Assembly: GCA_022570795.1 (NCBI GenBank)
Contig: JAKUDP010000010.1
Span: 62,001 to 126,000 of the forward strand
Reading direction: 5' to 3'
Source of the DNA: Sphaerulina vaccinii
Taxonomy: Eukaryota > Ascomycota > Dothideomycetes > Mycosphaerellales > Mycosphaerellaceae
Length of the DNA: 64,000 nucleotides
The notes under the pieces were generated by a model. That model searched no databases. It had not been told where the DNA came from and worked only from the letters and a program-made list of their open reading frames with translations. Shown here in pieces: positions 1 to 11,447 of this stretch (the first letter of the stretch is position 1; each line of letters begins with the position of its first letter). The translations under genes and the position numbers were made by a program.

Positions 1-440
1 TCTGGAAGTTCTGAACCTCTCAGCTCCGAGAAGAGAGGTCGTCCTGGGAGTCTCCAAAGGCCGGCAACCAGGTTTGCTTCTAGTCTTGTACAGTCAGCAG
101 CTTTGGCGAGATCGCGTGCGCGTCTACCCCTTCTGGTTGATGGTGGCACATCTTGATAGCCGCCCGGCCGAGATGAAGACTGGGGAGTTCCCTCGTCGAG
201 GTGTCGATTTTGCTTCCTTTCCCTGTCCACAATCCTAGACTCCCCGCACGATCCCCTCAATATCGATATGTTGTGCGATGGAGTGCAACATGGGAATCTG
301 CATGATGATGCACTTGCAACCGCTGGTAGATATGGTCGTCCTGGTCCACAGCAGGAACGGAAACCTGCAGATACGACCTTCAGAAACCTGCTACGAGTTT
401 CCCAAGACCGCCACAGCCGACAACGCAAGCGACCACAACG
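1..440. other. No gene seen; upstream of lactonase-like gene
   Basis: Short overlapping open frames only, none with a recognisable motif. It probably holds the promoter and 5' UTR of the gene starting at 441, and the edge of whatever lies left of the window. Confidence 0.4.
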
Positions 441-1608
441 ATGTCAGCGGCTATTCAGCGACAAATGGATGCTGGTGCTGTATTCAATCATGTCTCGAAC
501 GTGTGCCCACAGGGGACGAAGTTTCATCTGCTCGAGGTTGGGTGGCTAGAATGTGACGAAGGGTTCGTTGTTAGAGGTGGTAACACGAGCCTGAACAGCA
601 CGAAAGATCAGTCATTTGTGAACAAACGGCGGCAGCTGCCAATGTACTGCATCTTGATCGATCACCCGATCGAAGGTGTCATTCTGTGGGAAACAGGTAA
701 GGAAAGTGGTCGAAGAGATGTTATCAGAACTAAGCATTTTCTACAGGCTGTGGCAAAGATTATCCAGGTAAGAGTGTGGGAAGAAGTGTCAATACGCCGA
801 GAACTGAGCTTCGACGACAGAGGTGTGGGGCCCTCAAGTAGCCGATGTGTTCACGAGAGTCAAGTATGAGCCACATCACGAACTCGATGCTGCGATTGCC
901 GCTACAGGACACAAATTGGAGGACGTGAAGAAAATAATCATAGGTCACCTACATCTGGATCATGCAGGAGGCTTAGATCTGTTTCTCGACAGGAAAGACG
1001 TAGAGATCTGGGTCCATGATCTGGAGCTCCGTTCTGCGTTCTGGTCCGTCGCGACTGGTGCAGACGTTGGAGTTTATCTCCAGCACTACCTGAAGCTGGA
1101 CTTGTATGATACCGGCATATTGTTCGGGCTCGTTCGCAGCTGACGTTTTGGCAGAAATTGGAAGACTTTTGACGAGCGAACCATGGACTTCGCTCAGTAG
1201 GTCGAGCTCGAACAACTCCAACGTTGTTATGCGCTGGCCGAGCTAACATACATGCAGAGGCATCACTCTCCATCACCTCCCTGGCCATACCGATGGCCTT
1301 ATTGGCATGCAAATCAACATGCCAGAAAGTGGCACCTTCCTATTCATCTCAGACCACTGCCATGTAATCGAAAATGTATGCTTCATCTCTTCTGCTCTTC
1401 ACTGTATCATTCGTACTGATGCTCGCAGTGGCGAGATGGGATTCCGCAGGGTTGGTTGGCTCGCGATCATCCGGCTTGGTTCCGTAGCACGATGCGCCTC
1501 AAGCAGATTGAAAGGCAGACCAGAGGCCAGATCATTCCTGGCCACGACGAAGAGACGTTCCTGGCACTACAGAAACAGCAGCAGCAGAACGGAGGCTTCT
1601 TCATGTGA
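441..1608 (+). CDS. Metallo-beta-lactamase fold hydrolase, N-acyl-homoserine lactonase-like
   Basis: Six exons read by splice consensus: 441-696, 747-767, 821-1103, 1155-1196, 1258-1375 and 1429-1608, giving 299 aa. Visible metal-site motifs in order are HLHLDHAGG (HxHxDH), HLPGHTDG, FISDHCH and IIPGHDE, the order found in the AttM/AiiA quorum-quenching lactonase branch of the MBL superfamily. The motif ETGCGKDYPEVWG near the second exon junction is also typical of that branch. No signal peptide is seen, so it is probably cytosolic. The reaction inferred from the family is hydrolysis of a lactone or ester ring at a two-metal site; the true substrate in fungi is unknown. The start at 441 is the first Met in the open frame. 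The family call is strong, the substrate is not. Confidence 0.82.
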
Positions 1609-2327
1609 AAGCACGAGTCGTTATGTACCGCCACCCCACTTCAGTCCCGAGCAAGCTAATGCAATGAGACGAAAGACTATTCTCCACTACTCCCGCGTGG
1701 GTCAACCACACACTTCTTCTTCAAGTTCTTATCGCGACAGCCCTGTGGACAGTGTTGCTTCACGCCCGCATCTTAGGCGCTCGAGGAGGGTCAAAACCTG
1801 CATTCGACAGACCCGGCTCGCTGGAGTGTAGGCACACATGCTGAGAAGTAGATCGCCTCGGTGGAGAACAAGGAGCCGCATGCACGCCATCCCACGTGTG
1901 TTTAATGCAGGTACCGAAGTAGCATCTTCAATTCTCCAGCGCTCTTCCTTCATGCGTGGGACATCAAGGTGTCATCGGCCTTGTCTTCGCGTATCTGAGC
2001 CCAGATCTGTGGACTGGGAGCCATATAGGCGAAAAGCGCAGGGGCAGTTTTGAATCTCGGGGCTATGTCCATGTCTGCTGACTACAGCTCCGCCACACGG
2101 CAAAAGTGGCGCGCAGCTCTGGGACTGGGTCGCTGGACACTATGCTTGCAGCAGATAGCTCTGCCAGAAGCGATGAGCAAGCTGTCATAGCTCTTGAGCA
2201 CAGAGAGCCATTGAGTTGTATAATGCGAAGGAATGCTCAACGACGTTCATCACAAGCTATGGTATGCGCTAGCAGTAACCGTTCATGAACGCGGTGCCGA
2301 CGCCCATACGATGTACTGCTTATGCTG
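1609..2327. other. Intergenic, nothing recognised
   Basis: This is the space between two convergent genes. Short open frames on both strands have no recognisable motif or splice partners. Confidence 0.4.
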
Positions 2328-3596
2328 TTATCGCAAGGTGTCCAATGCAAAGCTTTCATACTCTCCTGGAGTCCTGGTGATGCTCGCTGCACTCTGCCAT
2401 GTATGAGAGGATGAAACAGCTACAATGTCATCGACACCTTTGACGTTGATTTCCACTTCTTTATTCAGCCCAAGATCTTCCTCATCCTGCTCTGACGTCC
2501 GCTCCGCAGCATAGCTGACAATGGCCTCGGTGTCAGAAGGTCGCGAGATACGGCGCACACTCTTGTTAGAGCTGAGTTTCGCACTCTTCATAGCCCTTGT
2601 CATCGGCTTGCTGAGATAACTCCGGAACAAGACACGAAGTGCAGGTGCACTCGCGCATATGATGGCCAGTTGAAGCTCGACTTGAGACCATACTAGCACG
2701 TCGAAGCCAAGCCAAGTGATGTCCCAAGCCTTACCAAGACTTTCCAGATAGTATGTTCGGGCTATTCCAGCGGCCACCACAAGCAACCCGAGGCTGAAAA
2801 CTGCGTTGAGTGCCCACTTCTGCCTAGTTGTGGCATTTAGTCCTGCCATGATTCCCATCGGCAGAAGCACGGAGTAGAGGTCGCTGAGAATACTCAGGGT
2901 TCCGGACAATGGGTTCAGCACTGTGGTATCTGCGCAATGATACTTGGTGGAGTATTCGAGGCTATAGCTCTTCCAGTACGCCTGAGTCGGTGAGCAATTG
3001 AACACCAAAGCTAGCACTAACGCGCATCCGTAGAGGAAGGTGAAGATGATGGCTCCAATGGTGAGGTACTGTCCGGGATTAGCTTTAAGCTAAAGAGAAT
3101 GCTCAGGAGACCGCTTACTTTCCAGAGCTTGTGACATGTGCCTTCCGTGAGCCTTCGATAGAAGAGAAGCACCGAAATCTTGGTGCAGCACGTGCTGATG
3201 ATGAATGCCACCTGAGCTGCCCAGCCTACTAGGGCTGTGTACTCAAAAGTCGTTATGGGAACATCATACAGATGACGGTCCATGCCATATCTCTCGGTAC
3301 CAAGCATGCAAAAGACTGTGAACGCCGCGCCCGCTAAAAAGGCTGGGATGAGAAGCGCCTTCTGGTATCAGCAGTGCTTTCAGACTTCTCTTCGGCAAGC
3401 TTACATCATCCAGTCCAAAGCCTCCAGCTCTTCCTTTCGCACGTAAACATAATCTCGTACTCAGCATCAATGTCGTGACAGCTTGAAAGACACCAGCAAG
3501 CACTGGCATCCATGTCCTTCGCGTTGGATCGATGTAATTAGGCGTTGGCCAGTTCGCTACCACGGAAGCAGGAATCGATTGGAGGTTCCCTGGCAT
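2328..3596 (-). CDS. Fungal rhodopsin-domain (PTH11-like) 7-TM membrane protein
   Basis: Three exons on the minus strand, 3596-3405, 3361-3119 and 3068-2328, all in phase 0, give 391 aa. Hydrophobic segments alternate with charged loops: one near residues 25-45, then AFLAGAAFTVFCM, a segment ending in FIISTCCTKISVLLFYRRL, then GAIIFTFLYGCALVLALVF and further helices to about residue 300. The T-K-x-S-x-L-x-F-Y-x-R motif and the following FNCSP are hallmarks of the fungal rhodopsin-domain family, which includes Pth11-related receptors. There is no CFEM domain at the N-terminus. The last ~90 residues are a charged cytosolic tail. Likely a plasma-membrane receptor or sensor of unknown ligand; the family is common and expanded in plant-associated fungi. 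Confidence 0.85.
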
Positions 3597-4965
3597 GATG
3601 GCGCAACTTGAGAATTAGATGGCATCGTCTGCGATGGGCCATCTTAAGCATATCAATAGCCAGGGGCCAGGCTGGGGTATGAACAATGGCGACGACCGAA
3701 ATGGGCACCTGCTCTCCGGGAGAACCACCATATACCCATCACTCTCCGCTATACATGAGGTCCAGATACCTAATCAGGCATTGATGCGGAAGTAGAAGTG
3801 CCACGACTATGGTAGTGAGCATGCTAATGAGCATTGATGTGACGATCATTCGACGCTCCTGCATATGACAGCGGATGACGGATGCTCCATCGTTCTTCCA
3901 TGACGTCTGATCGAACTTCTTCCATTCCTCTGAGAAAATTTCGAGCGGTCTGGTTATTCGCCATGGCAGTTCTTGTATCTCATCGCGGCATCTCGCACGG
4001 CGCGTTCGAGGACGAGATGCCTATGCCACTGGGGGCAGTTGATAAGATTCGAGCGTTCTGCAGGACTTCGCGCATTGGTCTTTTCGGAGTGCGCATCTTA
4101 CATAGTGTCGAAGTTACACGGACGAGAACTCCAGAAACAACTAGCTTCTCGGCTTTCGTCGGTCAAATTGTCTCAATGCCCAGGCCCCAGCTGAGTGGCC
4201 TGAAGCCATGAGACTTGGATTGCGGTTTTGAGAAGGTCGGACGCATCGCCGAACCGCCCACACTCTTCTTGAAAAGGTTCACACCTGCAGTCCCCTTATG
4301 CCGCTTCAGCCAAACGAGTTCTCGAGAGACGAGCTAAGCGCTCGTCTACTTGCATTACCTTGCCGGTAGTAGCTCATCCGGAACCCAGAGTCAGATGCTC
4401 AGCTGGCATGACCGCGAGTCACTGATTTATTGGGGGCTGTGAAGACTGTCACATCCCACGCCTACGTAAGAAAGGGAAAGTCTACCAACACGAAAGATCC
4501 ATGGATGTGGCAGTTCACCGCAGCTGCACAAGGTGACCCGCATAGCTTTCTCATCACGTTATCTGACGCGCAGAGTAGGTAGTGGGGAGCCTTTCAAGGT
4601 CCTGGTGTTCATCAAGGACCAAGGTCAATAATGTTCATTGCTAGCTTCTCCTCTTGACTGCAGTACCCACGCGTGACAGGCACGGGTATGGGCATAGGCA
4701 ACTGACATTGAATAGGATTGTATATGTGCTGCTTGTGCATAAGGTGGGTATCGCTGAACATTCCGCAGCACTTGGCTCACGGCTTTCTCTTGCAGCCAGT
4801 CTATGCCTGCATACTCTTCGTGAGCAACTCTTCATAGCTCTTAGTAGCATCTTGGTTCGTCACCGATGTTCTGAACACAGCTCATTGTGCCGACCGTTGA
4901 GCTGTCCGTTGGCGTCCGTAAAACCAGAGTGTAAGACGACAGCGGCGGTCTTCGCACTGTCAATT
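3597..4965. other. 1.4-kb intergenic, nothing recognised
   Basis: It lies between the start of the 7-TM gene and the 3' end of REC8. Open frames up to ~109 codons exist on the plus strand (3882-4211) but have no motif, no splice structure and unusual composition, so I treat them as chance. Confidence 0.4.
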
Positions 4966-7152
4966 TCAAGCCGCACCAGCAACCACAGCGAGGACGAGAG
5001 GGCTAAATGGCCCCTCCTGCTGAACCGTAAGAGCACCCTTCGAGCCCAAAGTTAGCACATGCAGGAATGCCTGGGCAGCTACGATGTGGCTGTTGTCCTT
5101 TAGCGGCAGCAGCGCTTCGAAGTCGACGGTCTCGGTCTGATCTAGATCGTCGCTCTCATCGATAGCAGTCTGCACGAAGTCGAGGAAGTTGGCGCTCTCG
5201 CCAGTGAGCGCAGTCTTCTGCCACTGAGACTGTGCAGCAGTCTGAGTATCAACTTGCGCCGCTACACCATAGAGCTCGAATTCGTCTGCAACGTCCAGAC
5301 CACTCATATTGATGTCTGACCCGGGAGGCAATTGGAAGTCGTCAAGCTGGTCACCAATAGCACCGCGACCACCGAGAGGTGATGCCGTGGTAAGGCGGCT
5401 ACCACGACGACTAGTGATGTTGAGCAGTGGCCCTCCTCCGAAGGATGCTGAAGTCGGTTGGTGCACATCAGTCGGGCGACGGGAGCCTTGACTCTGATTC
5501 CACGGAAGTAAGCTTGACAGCTGGCGGTCGTCAAGTGGTGTTGGTGCTTCTCTGCCCTGCTCAATCGTGTCGTCGTCCATGATGAACAAATCGTCGCCAA
5601 TCTGATGGTCAAGACCGCGACCAATCTCGCCAGACGGCGTGCTGCGGAGTCGCTTCGCCAGACTGTCGTCTGAGCCTTCAGCCTCCTGGCGGGAGCGCTT
5701 TGTGCCTGCGGCCAATTTGATCCCAGTGAAGGCCTCGATGATTGCGGCACCAGAGAACATATTCAGCGGGCCAAGCAGGCCTTGTGCCAACATGGCACCG
5801 GTGCCCAGTACCCACTGCTCCGCGTTCTTCTTTGCAATTGTAGCCAGCTTTCTCTGCTGATGCTTATGACCTTCGTCACGCATCCTGTCCAGGTAGTTGT
5901 TGTTCAACTCATTGAGCTCTCTGTTACCCATGGACGTATTCGCATCCATTGGAATGGCCTTCTTCTTGCGCGCTTGTTTCATGTTCGGCGCACTAGCAGT
6001 CTCGGACGTCGTCTCGTGCTGTGTCAAATCCTGAATCGAATTGGGATCGTGACCATAATCGCCAGCGAAGTTGAAGTCGTTGTCGTCGGGCATGTGGCCG
6101 TCATCTTGTCCAAGCTGTCTTGTGTTAGCACTGAGTCATGGGAAAGAAGCGGAACGTGTTGAGGTGAGATTTGTGCTCCAGATCTGCTTACCATTGGCTG
6201 ATCAGGCTGTTCACTTATGCGAGCTCCTTCTTTACTCGTTGGATTCGTCCGATCAGCTCTCGCAAGTGGTCCACGCGGCTGACGTACCGGACCAGGCCCA
6301 GAGCTGGCGATTGGCATACCCAGATCCAGGCCGAGATCATCATCGTCGAGTAAGCGCGCTGGAACTCTCGCGGTTCCTGGACCTGAGTCCCCTCGAACAC
6401 TGAACAGATCAAGACCACCAACAGGGCCGCCACCGAAAGAGTTGTTTGAGGTGGGGATCATCAAGCCTCCAATGCTCTGCTGCGAGGCGTTCGTGAGCGA
6501 CCGGCTTCCACCTGGAGACTGACTGAACTGCTGGGTCTCTTCAGGCAAGTTGTTGTTGAGCATGTCGAGGTCTGGCATGAAATCGAGATCTGGCGCGTAG
6601 GTCGGATCATCTTGCAGGATGAGCTCGTCGGCACTAAAGATTTAGTCAGTATGGACATCCTCTGCCTGGCATACATCAATCGAGATGAGGACGGAGACTC
6701 CATTATTGACTTACCGGGCTTTGTTTGCACCTTCCGGTCCCAGCTCGGCCTGCTTGATGACACGCGACATGGCGCGTAAGTTGTTGCGAGCGGATTCAGC
6801 ATCCGTGAGGACGTAGCCACACTGTTGCGCGTAGACTCGCGCCACACCGTACCTGTTTGAGGTCAGCATTTGCATGGTCCGCATTATGGAATCAATGCCA
6901 CTCACAGCAGATTCGACTGCAGTCTGAGAGCCATAGGCGCCTCAGGAGCCACGATCGTGTCGCATGCCTTTGCGACGTCAACCTTGAGGATAGCAGCCTT
7001 GGAGACTTTCTTTAGAGTCGACTTCGATCCGAGCGTAGCAACGAGCCAGACGGTGGCCACACCATACTTGCGCGACGTGAGGACCTCGTGTGAGTAGAAC
7101 TGGTGCGTGCAATTTAGCAGACGCGTCAAGTCGCGTTGGCTTGACTTACCAT
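4966..7152 (-). CDS. REC8: Meiotic cohesin alpha-kleisin Rec8
   Basis: Five exons on the minus strand, 7152-7150 (only the ATG), 7099-6906, 6852-6715, 6633-6192 and 6114-4966, give 641 aa. The N-terminus is a kleisin domain: FYSHEVLTSRKYGVATVWLV, then KAILKVDVAKACD, MALRLQSNLLYGVARVYAQQ and RADELILQDDP, which matches fungal Rec8 rather than Rad21 (MFYSE...). The middle is long, acidic and Ser/Gln-rich. The C-terminal winged helix that binds the SMC1 head is visible (FEALLPLKDNSHIVAAQAFL ... VQQEGPF). Rec8 closes the meiotic cohesin ring and is cleaved by separase. The last 15 residues after VQQEGPF look less conserved, so the extreme C-terminus is uncertain. The first coding exon being a lone start codon is unusual. 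Confidence 0.9.
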
Positions 7153-7567
7153 TGTGAGAGTGGGTAGTAATGAATAGATTAAGCGGTGTGAAACGTCGAA
7201 GGAGAGGCGAAGGGGAGGCAATAACGTGCCGTGTATGTGGAGGACTGAGGGAGGGAGGGAGTGTTGGGTATGAGAGTCGAAGCTGAAGTGCTGATGAGCT
7301 TCAGTGTTGGTGGGTCAAAACCGTTGGAAGATATGGAGAAAACAGGGATGTCGCGAGGAAGGCGCGACACCACTTCATCTCTTCTATGCCATCTTCTGCC
7401 ATACACTGGCTTCTACCTGTCTGGAAGCACCAGTACTACAGGTAGCCAATCCTGATGTGCGTTAACTGCTTCGCTGTTGCTAATGCCATTTCGGCCGTCG
7501 CAGTTAGGTATCTGTGGGTGAACCTACTGTAGCCCATGCTGCCGCGCCCAACATCTGGATGATACAA
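7153..7567. other. Short intergenic between MAP1 3' end and REC8 start
   Basis: No coding signal. It contains the REC8 5' leader and the MAP1 3' region; both genes are on the minus strand. Confidence 0.4.
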
Positions 7568-9215
7568 TCATGCATGCCCATCTCCATTTGTGTCGCCATT
7601 AGACTCTGGAGCTTTGGAACCATCCGCGAGATATCCTGCCGGCATTGCCACCTTTCCACCCGGGCTGTCCTCAAATCTCGCGGTCAAAATCTCGACGCCA
7701 TTCTCTGTTACGAGTAAAGTGTGCTCGAACTGCGCTGTCCTCTTACCATCAACTGTAACGCTCGTCCAGTCGTCTGGCCAGGTCTTGTCCTTGTAACTAC
7801 CAAGTGTGATCATGGGCTCGATCGTGAAGCACATGCCTGGTTTCGCCTCCCCAATGGCCTTGTTCTTGGCGTAGTGCGGCACATTGGGCGCGGTGTGGAA
7901 GAGCTGATTGATGCCATGCCCACAGTACGTCTTCACGACTTGGCAGTTTCTGGTCTTCGCGATCTTCTCAATTGTGTTGCCATAATCTCTGAATAGCGCC
8001 CCAGGCTTGACCAGTGCGATCGAAGCGTCCAGACAATCTCTCGAGGCCTCAACAACGCGGACATTGTCAGGATTCTGGGATGCAGAGTCGCCAATGTAGT
8101 AGGTTTCGTTTAGGTCGCCATGGAAGCCCTCGTGGTATAATGTTACGTCGATATTAAGGATGTCGCCGTCCTGCAAAGGTCGATGATCGGGAATTCCGTG
8201 GCAAATGACTTCGTTTGGTGATGTGCAAACAGATTTGGGGAAATGGCAGTAGTTGAGTGGTGATGGGTATGACTGTCGAAGTGTCAGCGGATATCGCATC
8301 ATCAGTACGCTGAGGCTCGGAATCGAATGTACGCCAAGGGTAAGCGATCAGTAGATGGCACAACTTACATTGCGCTCCACGCAGGCCTCGTGGACAACTT
8401 TGTCGATGTGGTCTGTCGTCACACCCGGTTTTGCTGCTCGTGCTGCAATGTCCAGAACTTCTCTTGCTAGACGGCAGACTTTACGCATGCCATCTTGCTC
8501 CTTCTTTGTGAGGATCTTGATCTTGTTACGGCCAACAAAGACCTATTTAGCAGTCAGCATATCGTTTCCGCCCGCGAGATGGTAGTGAGACATACCTGTT
8601 CACTCTTGGGTATGCCATTATGAGCATAGTCGGGATGTGGTACTTTCGAAGGTACCGTTCGCTTCTCCGACAGAGGATAGACAGGTCTCAGGCTGCCGGT
8701 AAATGGATATGAGGGGAATGGGTTGAAGTGACCATCTGCGTCTGGTAAGGACACAACCTTCGGTGTGAATATGTTTGAAAGCGTACTGTTTTGTGCCTTG
8801 TGAAGCTTCTTGTGTTCAACCTACCTCGTGTTAGTCTACAAGTCCATCTAGCGACTGCACTCTGCTCTTTTGTCCGACAACGCTACAGCGTCTTCGCGCA
8901 TCGGAGTTGGATGCACTAGCTGGCTTCTCTCTGAAATCGGGCTTGCGGCCAATAAAGATCCCAAGACGAACAGGTTGGCATGGTTTGTACTGCCTGCTGG
9001 AGACTTGCATCCAACTCCAATGCGCGAAGACGCTGTACAAGAAACCACTGACCTACCCAGTTCCGCTTGAAGCAATCTTGACTGCAGAAGAATGCGGTTT
9101 TGCCTAGCTTCTGGCAAGTTGGACATTGCAGCGTGCCAGCATCATTATCGCAGTCGCCTCCTTCGCACTTTGCCGCCTTCTCGACCACCACCTCTTTGGC
9201 CGGCGCCTGGTCCAT
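7568..9215 (-). CDS. MAP1: Methionine aminopeptidase type 1 with N-terminal zinc finger
   Basis: Four exons on the minus strand, 9215-9057, 8820-8596, 8542-8369 and 8272-7568, give 420 aa. Residues ~17-50 form a zinc finger (CEGGDCDN ... CPTCQKLG ... CSQDC), the ribosome-associating finger of eukaryotic MAP1. The catalytic pita-bread domain follows, with metal ligands in NIDVTLYHEGFHGDLNETY (two Asp), the His in KTYCGHGIN with HTAPNVPHY, Glu in CFTIEPMI and Glu in AQFEHTLLVT. It removes initiator Met from nascent chains on cytosolic ribosomes. The first intron is 236 nt, far longer than the other three gaps (53-96 nt), and holds a large inverted repeat listed separately. A 9-nt gap separates the start codon from an in-frame upstream open frame. 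Confidence 0.95.
8884..9037. repeat. 32-bp inverted repeat inside MAP1 intron 1
   Basis: Arms at 8884-8915 and 9006-9037 are reverse complements over 32 bp with a single mismatch, separated by a 90-bp spacer. Both lie wholly within the 236-nt intron 8821-9056. In the pre-mRNA they would fold into a long stable stem bringing the two splice sites close together. This resembles introner-like elements described from Dothideomycetes, or a small MITE domesticated as an intron. Confidence 0.9.
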
Positions 9216-9676
9216 GTTCGTGGTTCACGACTGCGGGAAAACGGAACAAGTCGTAGTCCTCGAGGCGCGGTTTTGAGGTTGGTTCAACCGGGGTTCGTGA
9301 TCGCGGTCGCGTGAGGATTTATCAGCGATGTTCGTAGAGGACAAAGCCGGTATGGTTGTATTGTTCGACAGGCAGTCTTGTACAAGGCGTCGCACTTTCT
9401 CGCGAGCTTCACTCAATGCACGGGCCACAACGGCTGCCTGAGGATTGTCGAACGCGAAAATGACAGGCGATTCTGGACTGCGCCGATGACGGTTCCACGG
9501 TCGTCCATTAGTCCGCCGCATTACAAACACAAAGGGAAAAGCCTTCTGGTCACTTGGAAGTTACAGTCATAGACTGTGTGGCACTGCATATATCCATACA
9601 AGACACAAAAGCACAAGGTCGGCAATGACTGCTGCCACAAAACTGATTCTAGCAGAAGGTACTGGATTCGTTGGCC
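9216..9676. promoter_or_regulatory. Divergent MAP1 / BNA4 promoter region
   Basis: 461 bp separate the two start codons, so the promoters must overlap or be shared. On the minus strand an open frame runs from an ATG near 9521 to a TGA at 9225 and is in the same frame as the MAP1 ATG, 9 nt further on. It could be an upstream ORF if transcription starts that far out. Confidence 0.5.
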
Positions 9677-11267
9677 ATGGCTAAATCGGGCAACTTGAAG
9701 TGCGTCGTGATCGGCGCGGGTCCTGTGGGTGCATTGGCGGGCCTTTATGCTGCGAATCGAGGATGGGAAGTCGAGGTATATGATTTGAGGCCTGGTAGGT
9801 TCGTCCTGGTATAGTCGTGTCAATCAACAGAACTAACAGCCAGCAGACCTGCGAGAAGCATCGACAACGCCCCTCAATTTTACCAAGAGTATCAATCTGG
9901 CTCTGTCAGAACGAGGTATCAATGCCTTGCGACAATCAGATTCTCCTAAGCTTCTTGACGAGATCATGAACGAGACAATCCCCATGTATGGACGTATGAT
10001 CCATGGTCAAGACTCCAGTGGCAGTTTGACCGAAGCTGCCCAGCCCTACGACATCAATGGACGCGCCATCAATGCCGTTGATCGAGGCGATCTCAACACA
10101 CGCCTGTTAGATGAGCTCGAGAATATGGAGAACGTCAAGCTACGTTTCGGGCACAAGATCACAGGCGTGGACTTTCGACGAAGACTAGCCTGGTTGGAAC
10201 AGAAAGGCACTTCCAGACGACCCAGCGAGAATACACGCTATAGCGGACGACCAGGACGACCTGAAGAGATTGAGATTGATTTCGATCTGATTCTAGGCTG
10301 CGATGGCGCTCATAGCAGTGTGCGATTTCACATGATGAAGTTTGTTCGTCTTGACTTCAAGCAAACCTACATCGATACCTTGTGGTGTGAGTTCCAGATA
10401 CCACCAGCAGAGGCAGGCGATTGCAAGACCGCATCTGCAAAGGATGGGTTTCGTACCAGCCCGAATCACTTGCATATCTGGCCTGGCACAGACAAGATGT
10501 TTATTGCTATACCTAGCATTGACAGGACCTTCACATCTACCCTCTTCGCTCCAGCTGGTGACTTCGAAGCGCTCGAAGCCAACCCGGATGGAGTTGAGCT
10601 GTACTTCAATCAGCACTTCCCTGGAGCAGTCGATCTGATTGGACCAGAGTCGATCCACGAGCAGTTCATGGAGAATCCCCACCTACCGCTTGTGAACATC
10701 AAGTGCTCTCCACACTACTTTGAGGACTGTGGTGTCATACTCGGTGACGCAGCACATGCCATGGTTCCATTCTATGGACAAGGCATGAATGCCGGTCTGG
10801 AAGACGTTCGCGTGCTCTTCTCCCACCTGGACGCCAATCCTGCTACAGAGGAGGGCCGCACTAAAGCATTGAAGGAGTACAACAGCGAGCGCATCGCGGA
10901 TGCACACGCCATCAATGACCTGTCGATGGCTAATTTCTATGACATGCGCGCTGGTACCACATCGACACTCATTCAACTTCGCAAGAAGATCGAAGAGTTT
11001 CTATCGAACAAGCTGCCACGCACAGGTTTCGCCACACAATACAGCAGAGTGAGCTTCAGCAACCAACGCTATTCTGAAGTGATCAAGGTTGTCAACAGAC
11101 AAAAGAAGATACTACTTGAAGGCATGGCAGTCACGACGTTGTTGCCCGTTATCGGAGTGACCGCTTGGTTGACAATGCGGTGGTACCATGGCCTGGGAAA
11201 GCCTGATCTGTATGCTGGATTCAGATTGGTCGGCCAGACCATTCGTGATGTGTTTGCGAAACAATAA
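9677..11267 (+). CDS. BNA4: Kynurenine 3-monooxygenase
   Basis: Two exons, 9677-9794 and 9847-11267, give 512 aa. The N-terminal Rossmann FAD motif is VVIGAGPVGALAGLYAANRG. KSINLALSERGINALR is the kynurenine 3-monooxygenase signature, DLILGCDGAHSSVR is the DG motif, and GVILGDAAHAMVPFYGQGMN is the second FAD-binding GD motif. A hydrophobic segment near residues 445-470 (GMAVTTLLPVIGVTAWL) fits the C-terminal anchor in the mitochondrial outer membrane. The enzyme hydroxylates L-kynurenine to 3-hydroxykynurenine with NADPH and O2 on the tryptophan-to-NAD+ route. The start is the first Met ahead of the FAD motif. Length is as expected for the family. Confidence 0.95.
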
Positions 11268-11447
11268 CTTTGACTGCATACTATCTTTGTTGTCATTGCC
11301 TCCACTCTATTGCCTACTTCAGCACTCCCGGCAAGCTTCAAGCACATCATTCTGATTAAGCCCTCCGTGCAGAGCCGCACATTTACTGTTTCGTTTCTTG
11401 CACTTTGACTGCAATGGACTGCAGCGCTCATCATTTACGACGGCGAG

